Source of the DNA: Panacagrimonas perspica
GTDB lineage: Bacteria; Pseudomonadota; Gammaproteobacteria; Nevskiales; Nevskiaceae
Direction: 5' to 3'
NCBI RefSeq assembly: GCF_004364935.1
Contig: NZ_SOBT01000008.1
Coordinates: 1,243,534-1,307,533 of the forward strand
DNA: 64,000 nucleotides
Below, piece by piece: positions 19,343 through 28,654 of the stretch (position 1 is its first letter; each line of letters starts with the position of its first letter). The notes beneath the pieces were generated by a model. That model had not been told where the DNA came from. It saw nothing but the letters and a program-made list of their open reading frames with translations, and did no database searches. The translations under genes were made by a program, and so were the position numbers.

Positions 19343-19551
19343 GGGGCTCCTTTCGGATCGAGTCGGTGGACCAGCGATCCGAATCATGCGCATCGCCGCC
19401 GGACCGCAGAAGGCGGGCCTGCCCTATGTCTGCGGGAACGAATCCGCTGCGGGATCCGATGAGTTCCGACGGATTGAAAATCACGCATCGCGAATTGCAG
19501 TGACAGCGCCACGCTGCGCGATAATTCGTATTCCCCTGGCGAGACCCCGAG

Positions 19552-20466
19552 ATGATCGTCCGACCGCGTCTGCACTGGTTTCGCATGCTGCTGGTATGGC
19601 GAGGGTCGGTCCTCGGCAGGATTCTTCCGCAGTTGCTGACCATGACCGGCGTCGCGCTGGTCGTCGTCGTCGTTCACAAGCAGCACCCCACGCTGCTGCC
19701 GGATCTCACGCCCATCCCCTTCACGCTGCTGGGCATCGCCCTCGCCATCTTCCTGGGCTTCCGCAACTCGGTCAGCTACGACCGGTTCTGGGAGGCGCGC
19801 AGGCTGTGGGGTGCCGTGCTCAACGACACCCGCTCATTGGCGCGCCAGGTGGTGACCTTGACCGACGCCGACGCGGATTCGCAAAGGACGTTCGTTCACG
19901 GCCTGATCGCCTTCGCGCATGCCCTGAAGGCGCAACTGCGCGGAGCGGATGCGACGCCCGCCCTTCGCGGTCTGCTGCCGGATGACGTTCGTGCCGACGT
20001 CGCTCGCGCCCGGTTCAAGCCCGCGCTGTTGCTTCGACGATCAGGCGATCAGCTGCTGGCGCTGCGCCGGCGAGGACAATTGGAGCCCGTCCTTCATGCG
20101 GCGATGGATCGTCATCTCGGATCGCTGACGGATTCGCTGGGCGGATGCGAACGCATTGCCAGCACGCCGATCCCGTTCGCGTACTCGGTCCTGCTGCACC
20201 GGACCGCGTACCTGTACAGCTTCATGCTGCCGCTCGGCCTCGTGGCGACCGTGGGCGCCGCGACCCCTGTCGTCGTCGCGCTGGCGTCGTACACGTTCTT
20301 CGCGCTGGAGGCGCTGGCAGAAGAGCTGCAGGATCCCTTCGGCATCGAGCCCAACGATCTTCCGCTCGATTCCATCACCTGGATGATCGAGGCCACGCTG
20401 CGGGAGACGATCGGCGAGCCGGTCTTGTCCGACGAACCTGTCGCGGTTCAGCACGTGTTGAGATAA
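19552..20466 (+). CDS. Bestrophin-family anion channel (YneE type)
   Basis: A 304-residue inner-membrane protein of the bacterial bestrophin family. It has the family start (RLHWFRMLLVWRGSVL), hydrophobic segments at about 25-45, 50-70, 215-235 and 240-260, and the FRNSVSYDRFWEARRLWG motif after the second one (residues 70-87). The EDPFG-like motif near residue 262 is QDPFGIEPNDLPLD, the calcium-clasp region in eukaryotic relatives. Members form pentameric chloride or cation channels. It stands alone, with SDR divergent upstream and an MFS gene convergent downstream. Confidence 0.9.
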   Translation: MIVRPRLHWFRMLLVWRGSVLGRILPQLLTMTGVALVVVVVHKQHPTLLPDLTPIPFTLLGIALAIFLGFRNSVSYDRFWEARRLWGAVLNDTRSLARQVVTLTDADADSQRTFVHGLIAFAHALKAQLRGADATPALRGLLPDDVRADVARARFKPALLLRRSGDQLLALRRRGQLEPVLHAAMDRHLGSLTDSLGGCERIASTPIPFAYSVLLHRTAYLYSFMLPLGLVATVGAATPVVVALASYTFFALEALAEELQDPFGIEPNDLPLDSITWMIEATLRETIGEPVLSDEPVAVQHVLR

Positions 20467-20535
20467 ACCCGATTCCCGAAGCAAGCCGAAGCTGACGAAG
20501 CTCGATCTTCGAAACAGCCAAGAGCGATCGCACCC

Positions 20536-20604
20536 CGTAGCCCGGGTGAAACCCGGGGCTCCCCTCGCATACGGAGCGCAACCCCGGGTTTCACCCGGGC
20601 TACG
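20536..20604. repeat. Large palindromic repeat (type A) between convergent genes
   Basis: Two perfectly complementary 23-nt arms, at 20536-20558 (starts CGTAGCCCGGGTGAAACCC) and 20582-20604, are separated by a 23-nt spacer. It lies between the 3' ends of the bestrophin and MFS genes, and its right arm covers the last five bases of the MFS gene. The arms look like dispersed REP-type elements, and the hairpin could also end transcription from both sides. No T-tract is present. Confidence 0.8.
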
Positions 20605-21889
20605 GTCGCGTCGAACTCGCCCGTACGCCGCCTTCTTGCCTGCCGGAGGCCGAAGCGCGAACCTTCCGCGGCAACAGGATGGCGACCAGCCCCAGCAGCG
20701 GCAGGTACGCGATGGCCTGGTACACGAACGCAATGCTCGTGCGATCTGCGAACAGGCCGAGAACCGCGGCGCCCAGTCCGCCCATGCCGAAGGCAAAGCC
20801 GAAGAACAGGCCCGACACCATCCCGACTTTTCCGGGAATGAGTTCCTGCGCGTACACCAGGATGGCCGAGAACGCCGACGACAACACGAGCCCGATGACG
20901 ATCGTCAGCGTCGTCGTCCAGAACAGATCGGCGTGCGGCAACAGCATCGTGAACGGCGCCACGCCCAGGATCGACACCCAGATCACCGGCTTGCGGCCGA
21001 TGCGATCGCCGATCGGACCACCGACGACCGTGCCCACCGCCGAAGCGAACAGAAAATAGAACAGGTGCAGCTGCGCGTTCTGCACCGTCATCCCGAAACG
21101 TTCGATCAGATAGAAGGTGTAGAAGCTGCTGAGCCCCGCCATGTAGAAATACTTGGAGAAGATCAGCGCGAGCAGCACGGCGACGGCGCCGATCACGACC
21201 TTGCGCGGATACGGAGCCGCCACGAGCGCCTTCGTGCGGCCTGCTCCCACGATGGGATGGGTCGCATACCAGCGGCCCACCTGCAGCAGGACGACAATCC
21301 CGAGCAGCGCGGCCAGGCCGAACCACGCCACGCTGCGCTGACCGAACGGCACGATCACGGCCGCTGCCAGCAGAGGCCCCAACGCCGTTCCCGCATTGCC
21401 ACCCACCTGGAACACCGACTGCGCGTATCCATGCTGTCCGCCCGAGGCCAGGCGCGCGATGCGCGACGACTCCGGGTGAAAGATCGACGAGCCGATCCCC
21501 ACGAACGCTGCCGCCAACAGCACGACGGCGAAGCTCGGCGCGAAGGCCAGCAGCATCAGTCCGGTCAACGTGCACGTCATCCCGAATGGAAGCGAGTAGC
21601 GCTGTGGCCGGCTGTCGGTGAACAGGCCCACCAGCGGCTGGAGCAAGGAGGCGGTGAGCTGGTAGGTCAGCGTGATCAGGCCGATCTGCACGAAGCTCAG
21701 CGAGAACTCGCCTTTCAGGATCGGGTACATCGCCAGGATCAGCGACTGCATCATGTCGTTGACCATGTGCATGCTGCTGATGGCGCCCAGGACGCGGAAT
21801 GCCGGCTTCGTCGACGGAACGGTCGTGGCGTCGACGTCGACGGCGGACACTCCGTCGGCATCGAGGGCTGCTGTTGCGGAAGGACTCAT
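20600..21889 (-). CDS. MFS efflux transporter, fosmidomycin-resistance (Fsr) type
   Basis: A 429-residue major facilitator with twelve predicted membrane segments. Fsr-like marks are the MVNDMMQSLILAMYPILK segment in helix 1 (about residues 42-59), TDSRPQRYSLPFG between helices 2 and 3, GSSIFHPESSR in helix 4, and GDRIGRKP in the second half (motif A repeat). Fsr members export small toxic compounds. It is divergent from an AraC-type regulator 110 bp away. The gene's last bases lie inside a large palindrome. Confidence 0.9.
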   Translation of the reverse strand: MSPSATAALDADGVSAVDVDATTVPSTKPAFRVLGAISSMHMVNDMMQSLILAMYPILKGEFSLSFVQIGLITLTYQLTASLLQPLVGLFTDSRPQRYSLPFGMTCTLTGLMLLAFAPSFAVVLLAAAFVGIGSSIFHPESSRIARLASGGQHGYAQSVFQVGGNAGTALGPLLAAAVIVPFGQRSVAWFGLAALLGIVVLLQVGRWYATHPIVGAGRTKALVAAPYPRKVVIGAVAVLLALIFSKYFYMAGLSSFYTFYLIERFGMTVQNAQLHLFYFLFASAVGTVVGGPIGDRIGRKPVIWVSILGVAPFTMLLPHADLFWTTTLTIVIGLVLSSAFSAILVYAQELIPGKVGMVSGLFFGFAFGMGGLGAAVLGLFADRTSIAFVYQAIAYLPLLGLVAILLPRKVRASASGRQEGGVRASSTRP

Positions 21890-21999
21890 ACAAGGACTTT
21901 CAATCGGAAGAAGCGGTGCGGTGTCGGGCGCGACTCGCCCGGCTACCGGTGGCGCGGGTCAGGCGTGCCACAATTATCGAAATTGACTCGACGCCTGTC

Positions 22000-22830
22000 G
22001 TGCGCCAATCCACCAGGAACCCTCGCAAAAAGGACACAGGCTCCTCGCGCAAGCCGCAGGACCTGTCGCTCGTCCTCAAGGAAATCGACGCAGCCTCGTC
22101 ACCGGTGACGGCACGGGCCACGGATTTTCCGGCCGGTTGGTACATCGAGCCGCACAACCCTGCCAAGCATCAGCTCATCTACGCCGTGCAGGGCGTGATG
22201 GTGGTGCAGGCCGAGGCCGGACGCTGGGTCGTCCCTCCCACGCGCGGTATCTGGATGCGGGCCGGCATGACGCACGAAATTCGCTGCGTCGGTGAAGTCC
22301 ACATGCGCAGCCTGACGGTGACGCCCGACGCCGCCCCGAACCTGCTGGACCGCACGCGGGCCGTGGGGATATCGCCGTTGTTGCGCGAACTCATCCGCGC
22401 CGCCATGGATGTGCCGCAATCCTATGTGCCCGGCACCCGCGACGGCCGGGTCATGCGCCTGATCCTCGACGAGCTACGCGCGCTGCCGGTGTTGCCGCTG
22501 CACCTGCAGATGCCGAAGGACCCGCGACTCGTCCGGATCTGCGGCTTGCTGCAACTGCATCTGCACGACGCCTCGACGATGAGCGACTGGGCGAAGCGCC
22601 TGAAGGTGGATGTGAAGACCATCCAGCGCCTGTTCGTGAAGGAAACCGGCATGACCTTCGGCCAGTGGCGACAGCAGGCCCGCCTGCTGCGCGCGCTGGA
22701 GCTGCTGGCCACCGGTGAGCGGGTCATCGATGTTGCGATGGCGCTGGGATACGAGAGTCCGAGCGCCTTCGCCACGATGTTCCGCAAGCAGTTCGACCAA
22801 ACCCCCAGCCAGTTCTTCGCCGAAGCCTGA
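22000..22830 (+). CDS. AraC-family regulator of the adjacent MFS gene (inferred)
   Basis: About 276 residues. The N-terminal cupin (AGWYIEPHNPAKHQLIYAVQGVM, then WVVPPTRGIWMRAG) is followed by a C-terminal AraC helix-turn-helix pair, including VAMALGYESPSAFATMFRKQF and the ending TPSQFF. There is no ATG in frame near the expected start, so the GTG at 22000 is my choice; an ATT at 21982 or 21973 is less likely. The frame extends further upstream into the divergent MFS gene but has no family resemblance there. Cupin-AraC and Fsr-type MFS gene pairs are common, so it probably controls that pump. Confidence 0.85.
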   Translation: MRQSTRNPRKKDTGSSRKPQDLSLVLKEIDAASSPVTARATDFPAGWYIEPHNPAKHQLIYAVQGVMVVQAEAGRWVVPPTRGIWMRAGMTHEIRCVGEVHMRSLTVTPDAAPNLLDRTRAVGISPLLRELIRAAMDVPQSYVPGTRDGRVMRLILDELRALPVLPLHLQMPKDPRLVRICGLLQLHLHDASTMSDWAKRLKVDVKTIQRLFVKETGMTFGQWRQQARLLRALELLATGERVIDVAMALGYESPSAFATMFRKQFDQTPSQFFAEA

Positions 22831-22855
22831 GGCGCCTGCAGCCCACGCCGGCCAC

Positions 22856-22886
22856 AAAAAAAAGCCGACGGCACGAAGCCGTCGGC
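22856..22886 (-). terminator. Rho-independent terminator of the 125-residue stress-type gene
   Basis: The 9-bp stem GCCGACGGC / GCCGTCGGC (22864-22872 and 22878-22886) is followed on the minus strand by eight T. It lies 23 bp after the stop at 22909. The AraC gene on the other strand ends 25 bp away and could use the same hairpin, but it lacks the T-tract on that side. Confidence 0.85.
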
Positions 22887-22908
22887 GCTCACACCTTGTC
22901 AGTCAGGT

Positions 22909-23280
22909 TCAGGCAACAGGCGGATAGTCGTACCCGCGGCGCACGTAGTCGCGGTCGCGAGCGTAGTCACCGGGATAGTCACGCTGCACACGCGTCTCCA
23001 CATCGTTGCTCCACGTTGCGCCGAATTGGCTTCGTGCGCCGTGGCCATAGCGAAATGCGGGTTCCATCTCGTCATAGGACGGACGCGTGATGACGCCGGC
23101 AGCCTGCTGTTTGCCCCCCGCCTGCTTCACCGTGTCCGCAGCGCTCTGCTGCAGATCGCGCGCCTTGTCGGATCCGAGATCGTGCTTGGTCTGCTCCCAG
23201 TCGCGACGGAACGCGGCCTTCACCAGATCCCAGCGGCTGTCGTGTTCCTGCGTCCACCAGGTTGGATTCTTCGAGGCCAT
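22909..23280 (-). CDS. Small conserved-type protein of unknown function
   Basis: About 123 residues, acidic and basic mixed, with no membrane segment or signal peptide. It starts ASKNPTWWTQEHDSRWDLV, contains a helical region with repeated Lys/Asp/Gln, and ends with Arg/Asp/Tyr-rich turns (DYARDRDYVRRGYDYPP). I cannot name a family; the make-up resembles small stress-induced hydrophilic proteins. Two ATGs are six bases apart. The AAGGAG site at 23288-23293 is only 1 nt from the first (23286) and 7 nt from the second (23280), so the second is preferred. It has its own terminator and an unusual structured leader. Confidence 0.75.
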   Translation of the reverse strand: MASKNPTWWTQEHDSRWDLVKAAFRRDWEQTKHDLGSDKARDLQQSAADTVKQAGGKQQAAGVITRPSYDEMEPAFRYGHGARSQFGATWSNDVETRVQRDYPGDYARDRDYVRRGYDYPPVA

Positions 23281-23287
23281 TGTCATG

Positions 23288-23336
23288 CTCCTTGCTCAAG
23301 TACGGCAGATGCCGCGGACTTGAGAGTCAGCATCTG
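23288..23336 (-). promoter_or_regulatory. Pseudoknot-like 5' leader next to the ribosome site
   Basis: Two perfect 7-bp inverted repeats are interleaved. CAGATGC/GCATCTG is at 23306-23312 with 23330-23336, and CTCAAGT/ACTTGAG is at 23295-23301 with 23318-23324. On the minus strand the order is stem 1, 5-nt loop, stem 2, 5-nt loop, stem 1', 4-5 nt loop, stem 2', then AAGGAG within 2 nt. This is the layout of an H-type pseudoknot able to affect ribosome access. It matches no riboswitch class I recognise. Confidence 0.45.
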
Positions 23337-23428
23337 GCGTACCCGCGATCGGAACTACCGCTCGACCCGGCGGCGACACCGCGCCCACACGCTATCCTCG
23401 GCCGGCCATCGGTACGGGAGATTCGGGG

Positions 23429-24403
23429 ATGTCGATACTGCTGAACGTGCTGCTCTACCTGCTGCTGGCGTCGCTCGTGGGCCTGATCGCGACGTTCATG
23501 AAAACGCCCCGATTCGGCCCCGAAGGCCCCGTCGGCGTATGGCTGGTGTTCGTGCCGAGCCTTGCACTGGCGCTTCTTTTTCTCGCCATCGGGAGCCTGT
23601 CCGGGCACTTCGCCTGGATCCTGGACAACCGCTTCGTCTGGCTGATGCTGTCGGTCGGCATCCTGGTCTGCCTGGGCATGGCGCTGTTCTCGCTGCTCGA
23701 TCGTGGCGCGTCACGCGCGCTGGGCATCGCCATGTCGGGGGTCGTCGGCGCGGCGTGCCTGCTTTCGCTTCATCCGGATGGGGGCGCGACCCGTCGCATC
23801 GCCGCCCTTGTGCTGTTCGGCCTGCCTGCCCTCGCCGGCCTTGCCTTGCTGCTGAAAGCCCTCGTCGACACCGCGCTGCGTCGCAAAAGGCGATTCGAGG
23901 CGGACGAGCGCGCGTTCGAGGAAGCCCGTAAGCAGCGCGCCCAGTGGGACATCGACAACTTCGCGACCCTTCCGGTGGACGCGCCGTTCTTCGCCGTGAG
24001 CCAGTACCTGTGGTCGCCCACCGAATCGGTGCAGGCCGAAGCACGCGCACGTCTCGCGGCGCGGCCCGATCTCGAAGCGCAGATGATCGAGTGCCTCGGC
24101 GTGGACGGCGCCGACGCAGCGGTGGCCGGCTACATCGCGTACGTCGAGCCGCGGCCCTCGCCGACGCTGGCGCCCGCCTACGCCGCGTTTCTGGACCGCC
24201 AGCTCGCATCGTGGAAAAGCACGCGCCTGATCGGCTCCAATCCTGCGCAATGGGAGCCGAATCTCTCCTCATGGTTCGATGCAGCCGAGCGCCTTCAGGC
24301 AGCGGGCGGGGACCTGCGGCCGTCGCTGACGGCCTGGCGCGAGGCGCTCGCCGTCATTCCGGGGTTCGAGGGATTGACGCAGAGAATCGGCCAGATCCGC
24401 TGA
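23429..24403 (+). CDS. Membrane protein of unknown function with cytoplasmic C-terminal domain
   Basis: A 324-residue protein. Four hydrophobic segments, at about residues 3-23, 35-55, 68-86 and 95-145 (the last possibly two helices), are followed by a basic stretch (RRKRRFEADERAFEEARKQ). A soluble domain of ~160 residues, rich in Ala, Trp and Pro, comes next. I recognise no family. The ATG at 23429 has a GGGAGA site. It stands alone between two minus-strand genes. Confidence 0.7.
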   Translation: MSILLNVLLYLLLASLVGLIATFMKTPRFGPEGPVGVWLVFVPSLALALLFLAIGSLSGHFAWILDNRFVWLMLSVGILVCLGMALFSLLDRGASRALGIAMSGVVGAACLLSLHPDGGATRRIAALVLFGLPALAGLALLLKALVDTALRRKRRFEADERAFEEARKQRAQWDIDNFATLPVDAPFFAVSQYLWSPTESVQAEARARLAARPDLEAQMIECLGVDGADAAVAGYIAYVEPRPSPTLAPAYAAFLDRQLASWKSTRLIGSNPAQWEPNLSSWFDAAERLQAAGGDLRPSLTAWREALAVIPGFEGLTQRIGQIR

Positions 24404-24491
24404 AGCACTGGCCAACGCTGGGGCGGATCGGCTGCCGCTGCTCCGGGGACCGCCGGTCTGCGGCGGTGTCGTTCCGGGTTCGCGGCCTGTC

Positions 24492-24959
24492 CTAGGCGGA
24501 GCGCGCCTGCTGGTAGTTCTCGAGCCCCATCAAGCGGATCAGGCCCAACTGCTGCTCGAGCCAGTGCGCGTGATCTTCCTCCGTATCGACGAGCTGCGGC
24601 AGCAGCAGGTCCCTGGAGACGAAGTCGCGCTCTTGCTCGCACAGCGCAACGGCAGCCTGCAGCCGGCCCCGCACTTCGTATTCGGTGGCCAGATCCTTGG
24701 CCAGCATTTCCTCGACGTCCTTGCCGGCCACGAAGGGCAAGGGATGCATGTCCGGCTCGCCGCCGAGAAACAGGATGCGCCGCAGCAGAACATCGGCGTG
24801 CTGGGTCTCCTCCTGCATCTCGTGATCGATGCGCCGGTACAGCGCCATCAGCCCGACGTGCGCGTAGCGTCTGGAGTGGACGAAGTACTGGTCGCGCGCG
24901 CTCAGTTCGCCACGCAGAAGTTCCTTGAGACATTCAACAACCGCGACCTTGCCTTGCAT
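24492..24959 (-). CDS. bfr: Bacterioferritin, subtype lacking the heme methionine
   Basis: A 155-residue ferritin-like protein that stores iron after ferroxidase oxidation. Ferroxidase ligands are present: Glu18 (ELSARDQYF), Glu51 and His54 (EETQHAD), Glu near 94 (ATEYEVRG), and Glu/His near 127-130 (TEEDHAHW). The residue at position 52, Met in heme-binding Bfr, is Thr here, so this looks like the heme-free Bfr-alpha type that pairs with a heme-binding subunit elsewhere. The ATG at 24959 matches the family start; the frame is open further upstream without similarity. It is divergent from katE, 283 bp away. Confidence 0.9.
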   Translation of the reverse strand: MQGKVAVVECLKELLRGELSARDQYFVHSRRYAHVGLMALYRRIDHEMQEETQHADVLLRRILFLGGEPDMHPLPFVAGKDVEEMLAKDLATEYEVRGRLQAAVALCEQERDFVSRDLLLPQLVDTEEDHAHWLEQQLGLIRLMGLENYQQARSA

Positions 24960-25242
24960 CCCGCGTACTCGGACGAATGAGCCACCAGTATGGCGGGTCG
25001 CGGAAGGCGGCGGAGAAACGACAAACGCAGCGAGGCGTGTTCGCGGGGGTGTTGCAGGTTCCCGCCGCTCGCCACGGTCCGTGAGCACAACGATGCCCGG
25101 CACGCCGGAGCAGGGACACAAGCTTTCCGGGTAGAAGGGCGCGCCGAGTTCCGGCGCCTTCAACTCCTTTTCGTCATGGCCGCCGTCCCGGGCGTGAGAC
25201 TTGCGACGACGCCGGCCCTCGTTCCGCCGCGCAGAGAGCCTC

Positions 25243-27363
25243 ATGCCCAACAAGAAGCCCAGCAAGCCCAAGCCCCGATCCCAGGATTTCGACGTCGCCA
25301 CCGGAGCCGGTGGCGAGACGCACCAGCACGTTCCGCATGAGGGCCCTCATCATGCCGACGGCCACCTGTCGACCAACCAGGGCATCCGCGTCTCGGACAA
25401 TCAGAACAGCCTGAAGTCCGGCAGCCGGGGGCCGGCCCTGCTCGAGGACTTCGTCCTTCGGGAAAAGATCTTTCACTTCGATCACGAACGGATTCCCGAG
25501 CGCATCGTGCACGCCCGTGGCTCCGGCGCGCACGGCTACTTCGAGGTGACGCGCAGCCTGTCCGACGTCTCGAAGGCCAACCTCTTCCAGAAGAAAGGAC
25601 AGAAGACCCCGGTATTCGTGCGCTTCTCGACCGTCGCCGGAGGCGCGGGCTCGGTCGATACGCCACGCGACGTGCGCGGATTCGCCGTCAAGTTCTACAC
25701 GCAGGAAGGCAACTGGGACCTCGTCGGCAACAACATCCCGGTCTTCTTCATCCAGGACGCCATGAAGTTTCCAGACCTCGTGCATGCCGTGAAGATGGAG
25801 GCCGACCGCGCGTTCCCGCAGGCCGGCAGCGCCCACGACACGTTCTGGGATTTCGCCTCGCTGATGCCGGAGACCACGCACATGCTGATGTGGGCGATGT
25901 CGGATCGGACCATCCCGCGGTCGCTGCGGATGATCGAAGGATTCGGCGTCCACACTTTCAAGCTCGTCGACGCGAAGGGCAAGGTCACGTTCTGCAAATT
26001 CCACTGGAAGCCGCGTCTGGGTCTGCAGTCCACGGTGTGGGAGGAGGCGGTCAAGCTCCAATCCGCGGACAACGACTATCACCGCCGTGATCTCTGGGAA
26101 TCCATCGTCAACGGCAACTTCCCCGAGTGGGATCTGGGCGTCCAGCTCTTCGACCAGGCCTTTGCCGACGCCCAAACCTACGACGTACTGGATGCGACGA
26201 AGATCGTTCCGGAAGACGACATCCCGGTGCGCATCGTCGGCCGCATGGTGCTGGACCGGAATCCGGACAACTTCTTCGCCGAGACCGAACAGGTTGCGTT
26301 CTGTCCCGCGAACATCGTTCCGGGCATCGACTTCACCGACGACCCGCTGCTGCAGGGACGCCTGTTCTCCTACCTCGATACGCAGAAGTCGCGTCTGGGG
26401 ACCGCCAACTTCCACCAGCTGCCGATCAACGCGCCGAAGTGTCCGTACCTGAACTTCCAGCGCGACGGCCAGATGCAGATGAACGTCCCCAAGGGGCGCG
26501 CCAACTACGAACCGAACTCGCTGAAGGAGCACGGCGAGATCGGCGGTCCGCGCGAATGTCCGGTCACCGGTTTTGCGAGCACGTCCGACCTGGGCAAGAA
26601 CGTGTCGGGCGACAAGCTGCGCGTGCGCGCGGAGCTGTTCGCGGATCATTACAGCCAGGCCCGCCTGTTCTTCCTGTCGCAGACCGAAAACGAACAGGCA
26701 CACATCGCGTCGTCGTTCGTGTTCGAACTCTCGAAAGTGCAACTGGAAGGCATTCCGGCCCGCATGGTGGCGAACCTGCGCAACGTGGACGAAGGGTTGG
26801 CGAAGCGCGTCGCCGCCGGTATCGGGATCGATCTGCCGGCCAAGGCCAAGGCAGCTCGCCGTTCCGTCGAAATGACGCCGAGCGATGCGCTATCGATCCA
26901 GAAGAACATGAAGAAGACGCTGGAAGGCCGCACCGTGGGCGTGCTGGTGGCGGATGGCACCGACGGTGCGGAACTGAAGAAACTGCGCGCTGGCATCGAG
27001 GCGGCGGGCGGCGCGGTGAAAGTGGTCGCGCCCAAGGTCGCGAAGGTGGCATTGGCCGACGGCTCGACGATCAGCGCCGATGGACAGCTCGCCGGCACAC
27101 CCTCGCAGCTGTTCGACGCCATCGCGGTCGTGATCTCCGCAGACGGTTGCGCCGCCCTGCTGAAGGAGTCGGCCGCGGTGCAGTTCGTGATGGATGCCTA
27201 CGGCCATCTCAAGGCGGTGGGTTCGAGCGATGCGGCCGCGCCCTTGCTGAAGAAGGCGGGTGTCGAACCGGGAAGTGGTGTCACGAAGCTGGGCAACGCG
27301 TTCGTCGAGGCGGCCAAGTCGCGATACTTCGAACGCGAACCGGCGGTGAGAACGCTGGCCTGA
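25243..27363 (+). CDS. katE: Large-subunit catalase (clade 2, KatE/HPII type)
   Basis: A 706-residue monofunctional heme catalase. The core has the distal His in [12 protein letters not shown] (about residue 96), the FVRFSTVAG segment with its Ser, the distal Asn in [12 protein letters not shown], and the proximal heme Tyr in [14 protein letters not shown] (about 382). An extra C-terminal ~150 residues ([16 protein letters not shown]) form the DJ-1/class I glutamine-amidotransferase-like domain of clade 2 enzymes. The basic, Gly/His-rich N-terminus is the usual extension. Divergent bfr suggests joint protection against iron and peroxide stress. Confidence 0.96.
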   Translation: MPNKKPSKPKPRSQDFDVATGAGGETHQHVPHEGPHHADGHLSTNQGIRVSDNQNSLKSGSRGPALLEDFVLREKIFHFDHERIPERIVHARGSGAHGYFEVTRSLSDVSKANLFQKKGQKTPVFVRFSTVAGGAGSVDTPRDVRGFAVKFYTQEGNWDLVGNNIPVFFIQDAMKFPDLVHAVKMEADRAFPQAGSAHDTFWDFASLMPETTHMLMWAMSDRTIPRSLRMIEGFGVHTFKLVDAKGKVTFCKFHWKPRLGLQSTVWEEAVKLQSADNDYHRRDLWESIVNGNFPEWDLGVQLFDQAFADAQTYDVLDATKIVPEDDIPVRIVGRMVLDRNPDNFFAETEQVAFCPANIVPGIDFTDDPLLQGRLFSYLDTQKSRLGTANFHQLPINAPKCPYLNFQRDGQMQMNVPKGRANYEPNSLKEHGEIGGPRECPVTGFASTSDLGKNVSGDKLRVRAELFADHYSQARLFFLSQTENEQAHIASSFVFELSKVQLEGIPARMVANLRNVDEGLAKRVAAGIGIDLPAKAKAARRSVEMTPSDALSIQKNMKKTLEGRTVGVLVADGTDGAELKKLRAGIEAAGGAVKVVAPKVAKVALADGSTISADGQLAGTPSQLFDAIAVVISADGCAALLKESAAVQFVMDAYGHLKAVGSSDAAAPLLKKAGVEPGSGVTKLGNAFVEAAKSRYFEREPAVRTLA

Positions 27364-27386
27364 TCAGGTGCCGGTGACGCCACCCT

Positions 27387-27415
27387 CGCCCGCCGAAGCG
27401 TCGCTTCGGCGGGCG
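27387..27415. terminator. Terminator-like hairpin between katE and the DUF4142 gene
   Basis: A 14-bp perfect stem (CGCCCGCCGAAGCG with its complement) lies 24 bp after the katE stop and 15 bp before the end of the convergent gene. The central base gives a nominal 1-nt loop, so the innermost pairs would open. There is no T-tract, so termination would be weak or structural only. Confidence 0.55.
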
Positions 27416-27429
27416 CATGACGAGTCGCG

Positions 27430-27987
27430 TTACTTGATCTTCTGATCCAGATCCTTGGCCATCGCACCGTGATGCTGGAGCGTCGGCAGCGTCTTGGCGG
27501 CCCAGGCCTTCACCTCGGGATTCTTGCTGTCGGTCGAGGCCTTGCTGAAGAGCGTCACCGCCTCCTTGTGGGCGACCACCTGCGTGTTCTGGTACGCGCT
27601 GTCGAAATCCTTGCCCGGCTTTTCGTCCTTCAGATGGTCGTACATCATCTGGTGATGCTTCGACATCGCCGTCGGCAGCGCGACGCTTCGGCTGGCGGCC
27701 AGGGCCTTCAATTCTGCGTCGGCCTTGGTGTGATCCTCGACCATCTGCTTGGCGAAGGCTTTGACGTCCGCGTTCTGCGAGGTCTGGAGCGCGAGCTTGG
27801 ACGTCTCGATTTCCAGCATGCCGGCCGAGGCGGCAGCCGGGAAGAAGTCCTTGTCGTCAGCCGACATCACCATCTTGCCGACGGCGGAGGGTTTCATTGG
27901 TTCCGCCGGCGCGTCGGCCGCGACGGCGACAAACGGAGTGGCACTGCACAGGGCAGCAGAGAGATAGAGCGAGATCAGGGGGCGCAT
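27430..27987 (-). CDS. DUF4142 family periplasmic protein
   Basis: A 185-residue secreted protein. The signal peptide covers residues 1-23 (ends FVAVAA), followed by an all-helical DUF4142 domain with the ferritin-like pattern SADDKDFFPAAASAGMLEIETSKLAL. The conserved FAKQMVEDHTKADAELKALA is near residue 80, and a HHQMMYDHLK region near 112 is rich in His and Met. The biochemical role of the family is unknown; it is often linked to stress or outer-membrane homeostasis. It is convergent with katE. Confidence 0.88.
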   Translation of the reverse strand: MRPLISLYLSAALCSATPFVAVAADAPAEPMKPSAVGKMVMSADDKDFFPAAASAGMLEIETSKLALQTSQNADVKAFAKQMVEDHTKADAELKALAASRSVALPTAMSKHHQMMYDHLKDEKPGKDFDSAYQNTQVVAHKEAVTLFSKASTDSKNPEVKAWAAKTLPTLQHHGAMAKDLDQKIK

Positions 27988-28282
27988 GTTGTCTTGTCCT
28001 TTCAGAGGTGGGGCAGCGACGCGGCATCAGCACGGGGCGTTCCCATCTCTTCCGAAATTCCGAACTCGTTGGCATCGCTCGAAATAAACTTCCAGCACGA
28101 GAGCCGCAGGCGGTCGGTTGCAACGGATGGCGGCGTCGGCCCGTCCGTTCTTGGTCCTCGTGCGTTGTCGCCAACGACGTAGAAGCTCCTATCGACGGAC
28201 GACTGTGTGAGCGCGGAAACCCGGGGCACGATAATCGCGGAGGGCTGTGCACACGATCGTGTCCATCACTCAGGAGCCAGCC

Positions 28283-28654
28283 ATGAAATCCACCCCTACC
28301 CCCACACGTCGCCGCTCACCCTCGCAGGGTCGCCGCCGGACGACGGCCAAGACAACCGCGACAAAAGGACGCTCACGCGCCGTCGCGCCGCTGATCGAGG
28401 AAGGCGCAGCAATCGCCGAGGCCGCGCTGCAGCACAGCCGCTTCGCAGCGCTCGCCCGCTTCGCGCCATCGGTCGTCGTGGCTGTCGGCGGTTATGCGCG
28501 CCGCAAGCCGGTCAAGGCCGCCGGCCTCGCGCTGGGACTCGGCGGACTGCTGTATCTGACCCGGACGTTGTGGGCAAAAGACCCTGCCGCTTCCGCGTCT
28601 CGCACGGCGCGAAAAGCATCGCGAACGGCCACGCCTGCAAGCGCGGCTGCGTGA
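28283..28654 (+). CDS. Small basic protein with one hydrophobic segment
   Basis: A 123-residue protein. The first 45 residues are very basic and Ser/Thr-rich (TPTRRRSPSQGRRRTTAK), which would suit nucleic-acid or membrane-surface binding. Then come a helical Ala-rich stretch and a hydrophobic Gly/Leu-rich segment (about 85-103), followed by a Ser/Ala tail. The architecture is reminiscent of ElaB/YqjD-type ribosome- or membrane-associated stress proteins, but I cannot assign the family. The ATG at 28283 has a CAGGAGCC site. Confidence 0.6.
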   Translation: MKSTPTPTRRRSPSQGRRRTTAKTTATKGRSRAVAPLIEEGAAIAEAALQHSRFAALARFAPSVVVAVGGYARRKPVKAAGLALGLGGLLYLTRTLWAKDPAASASRTARKASRTATPASAAA

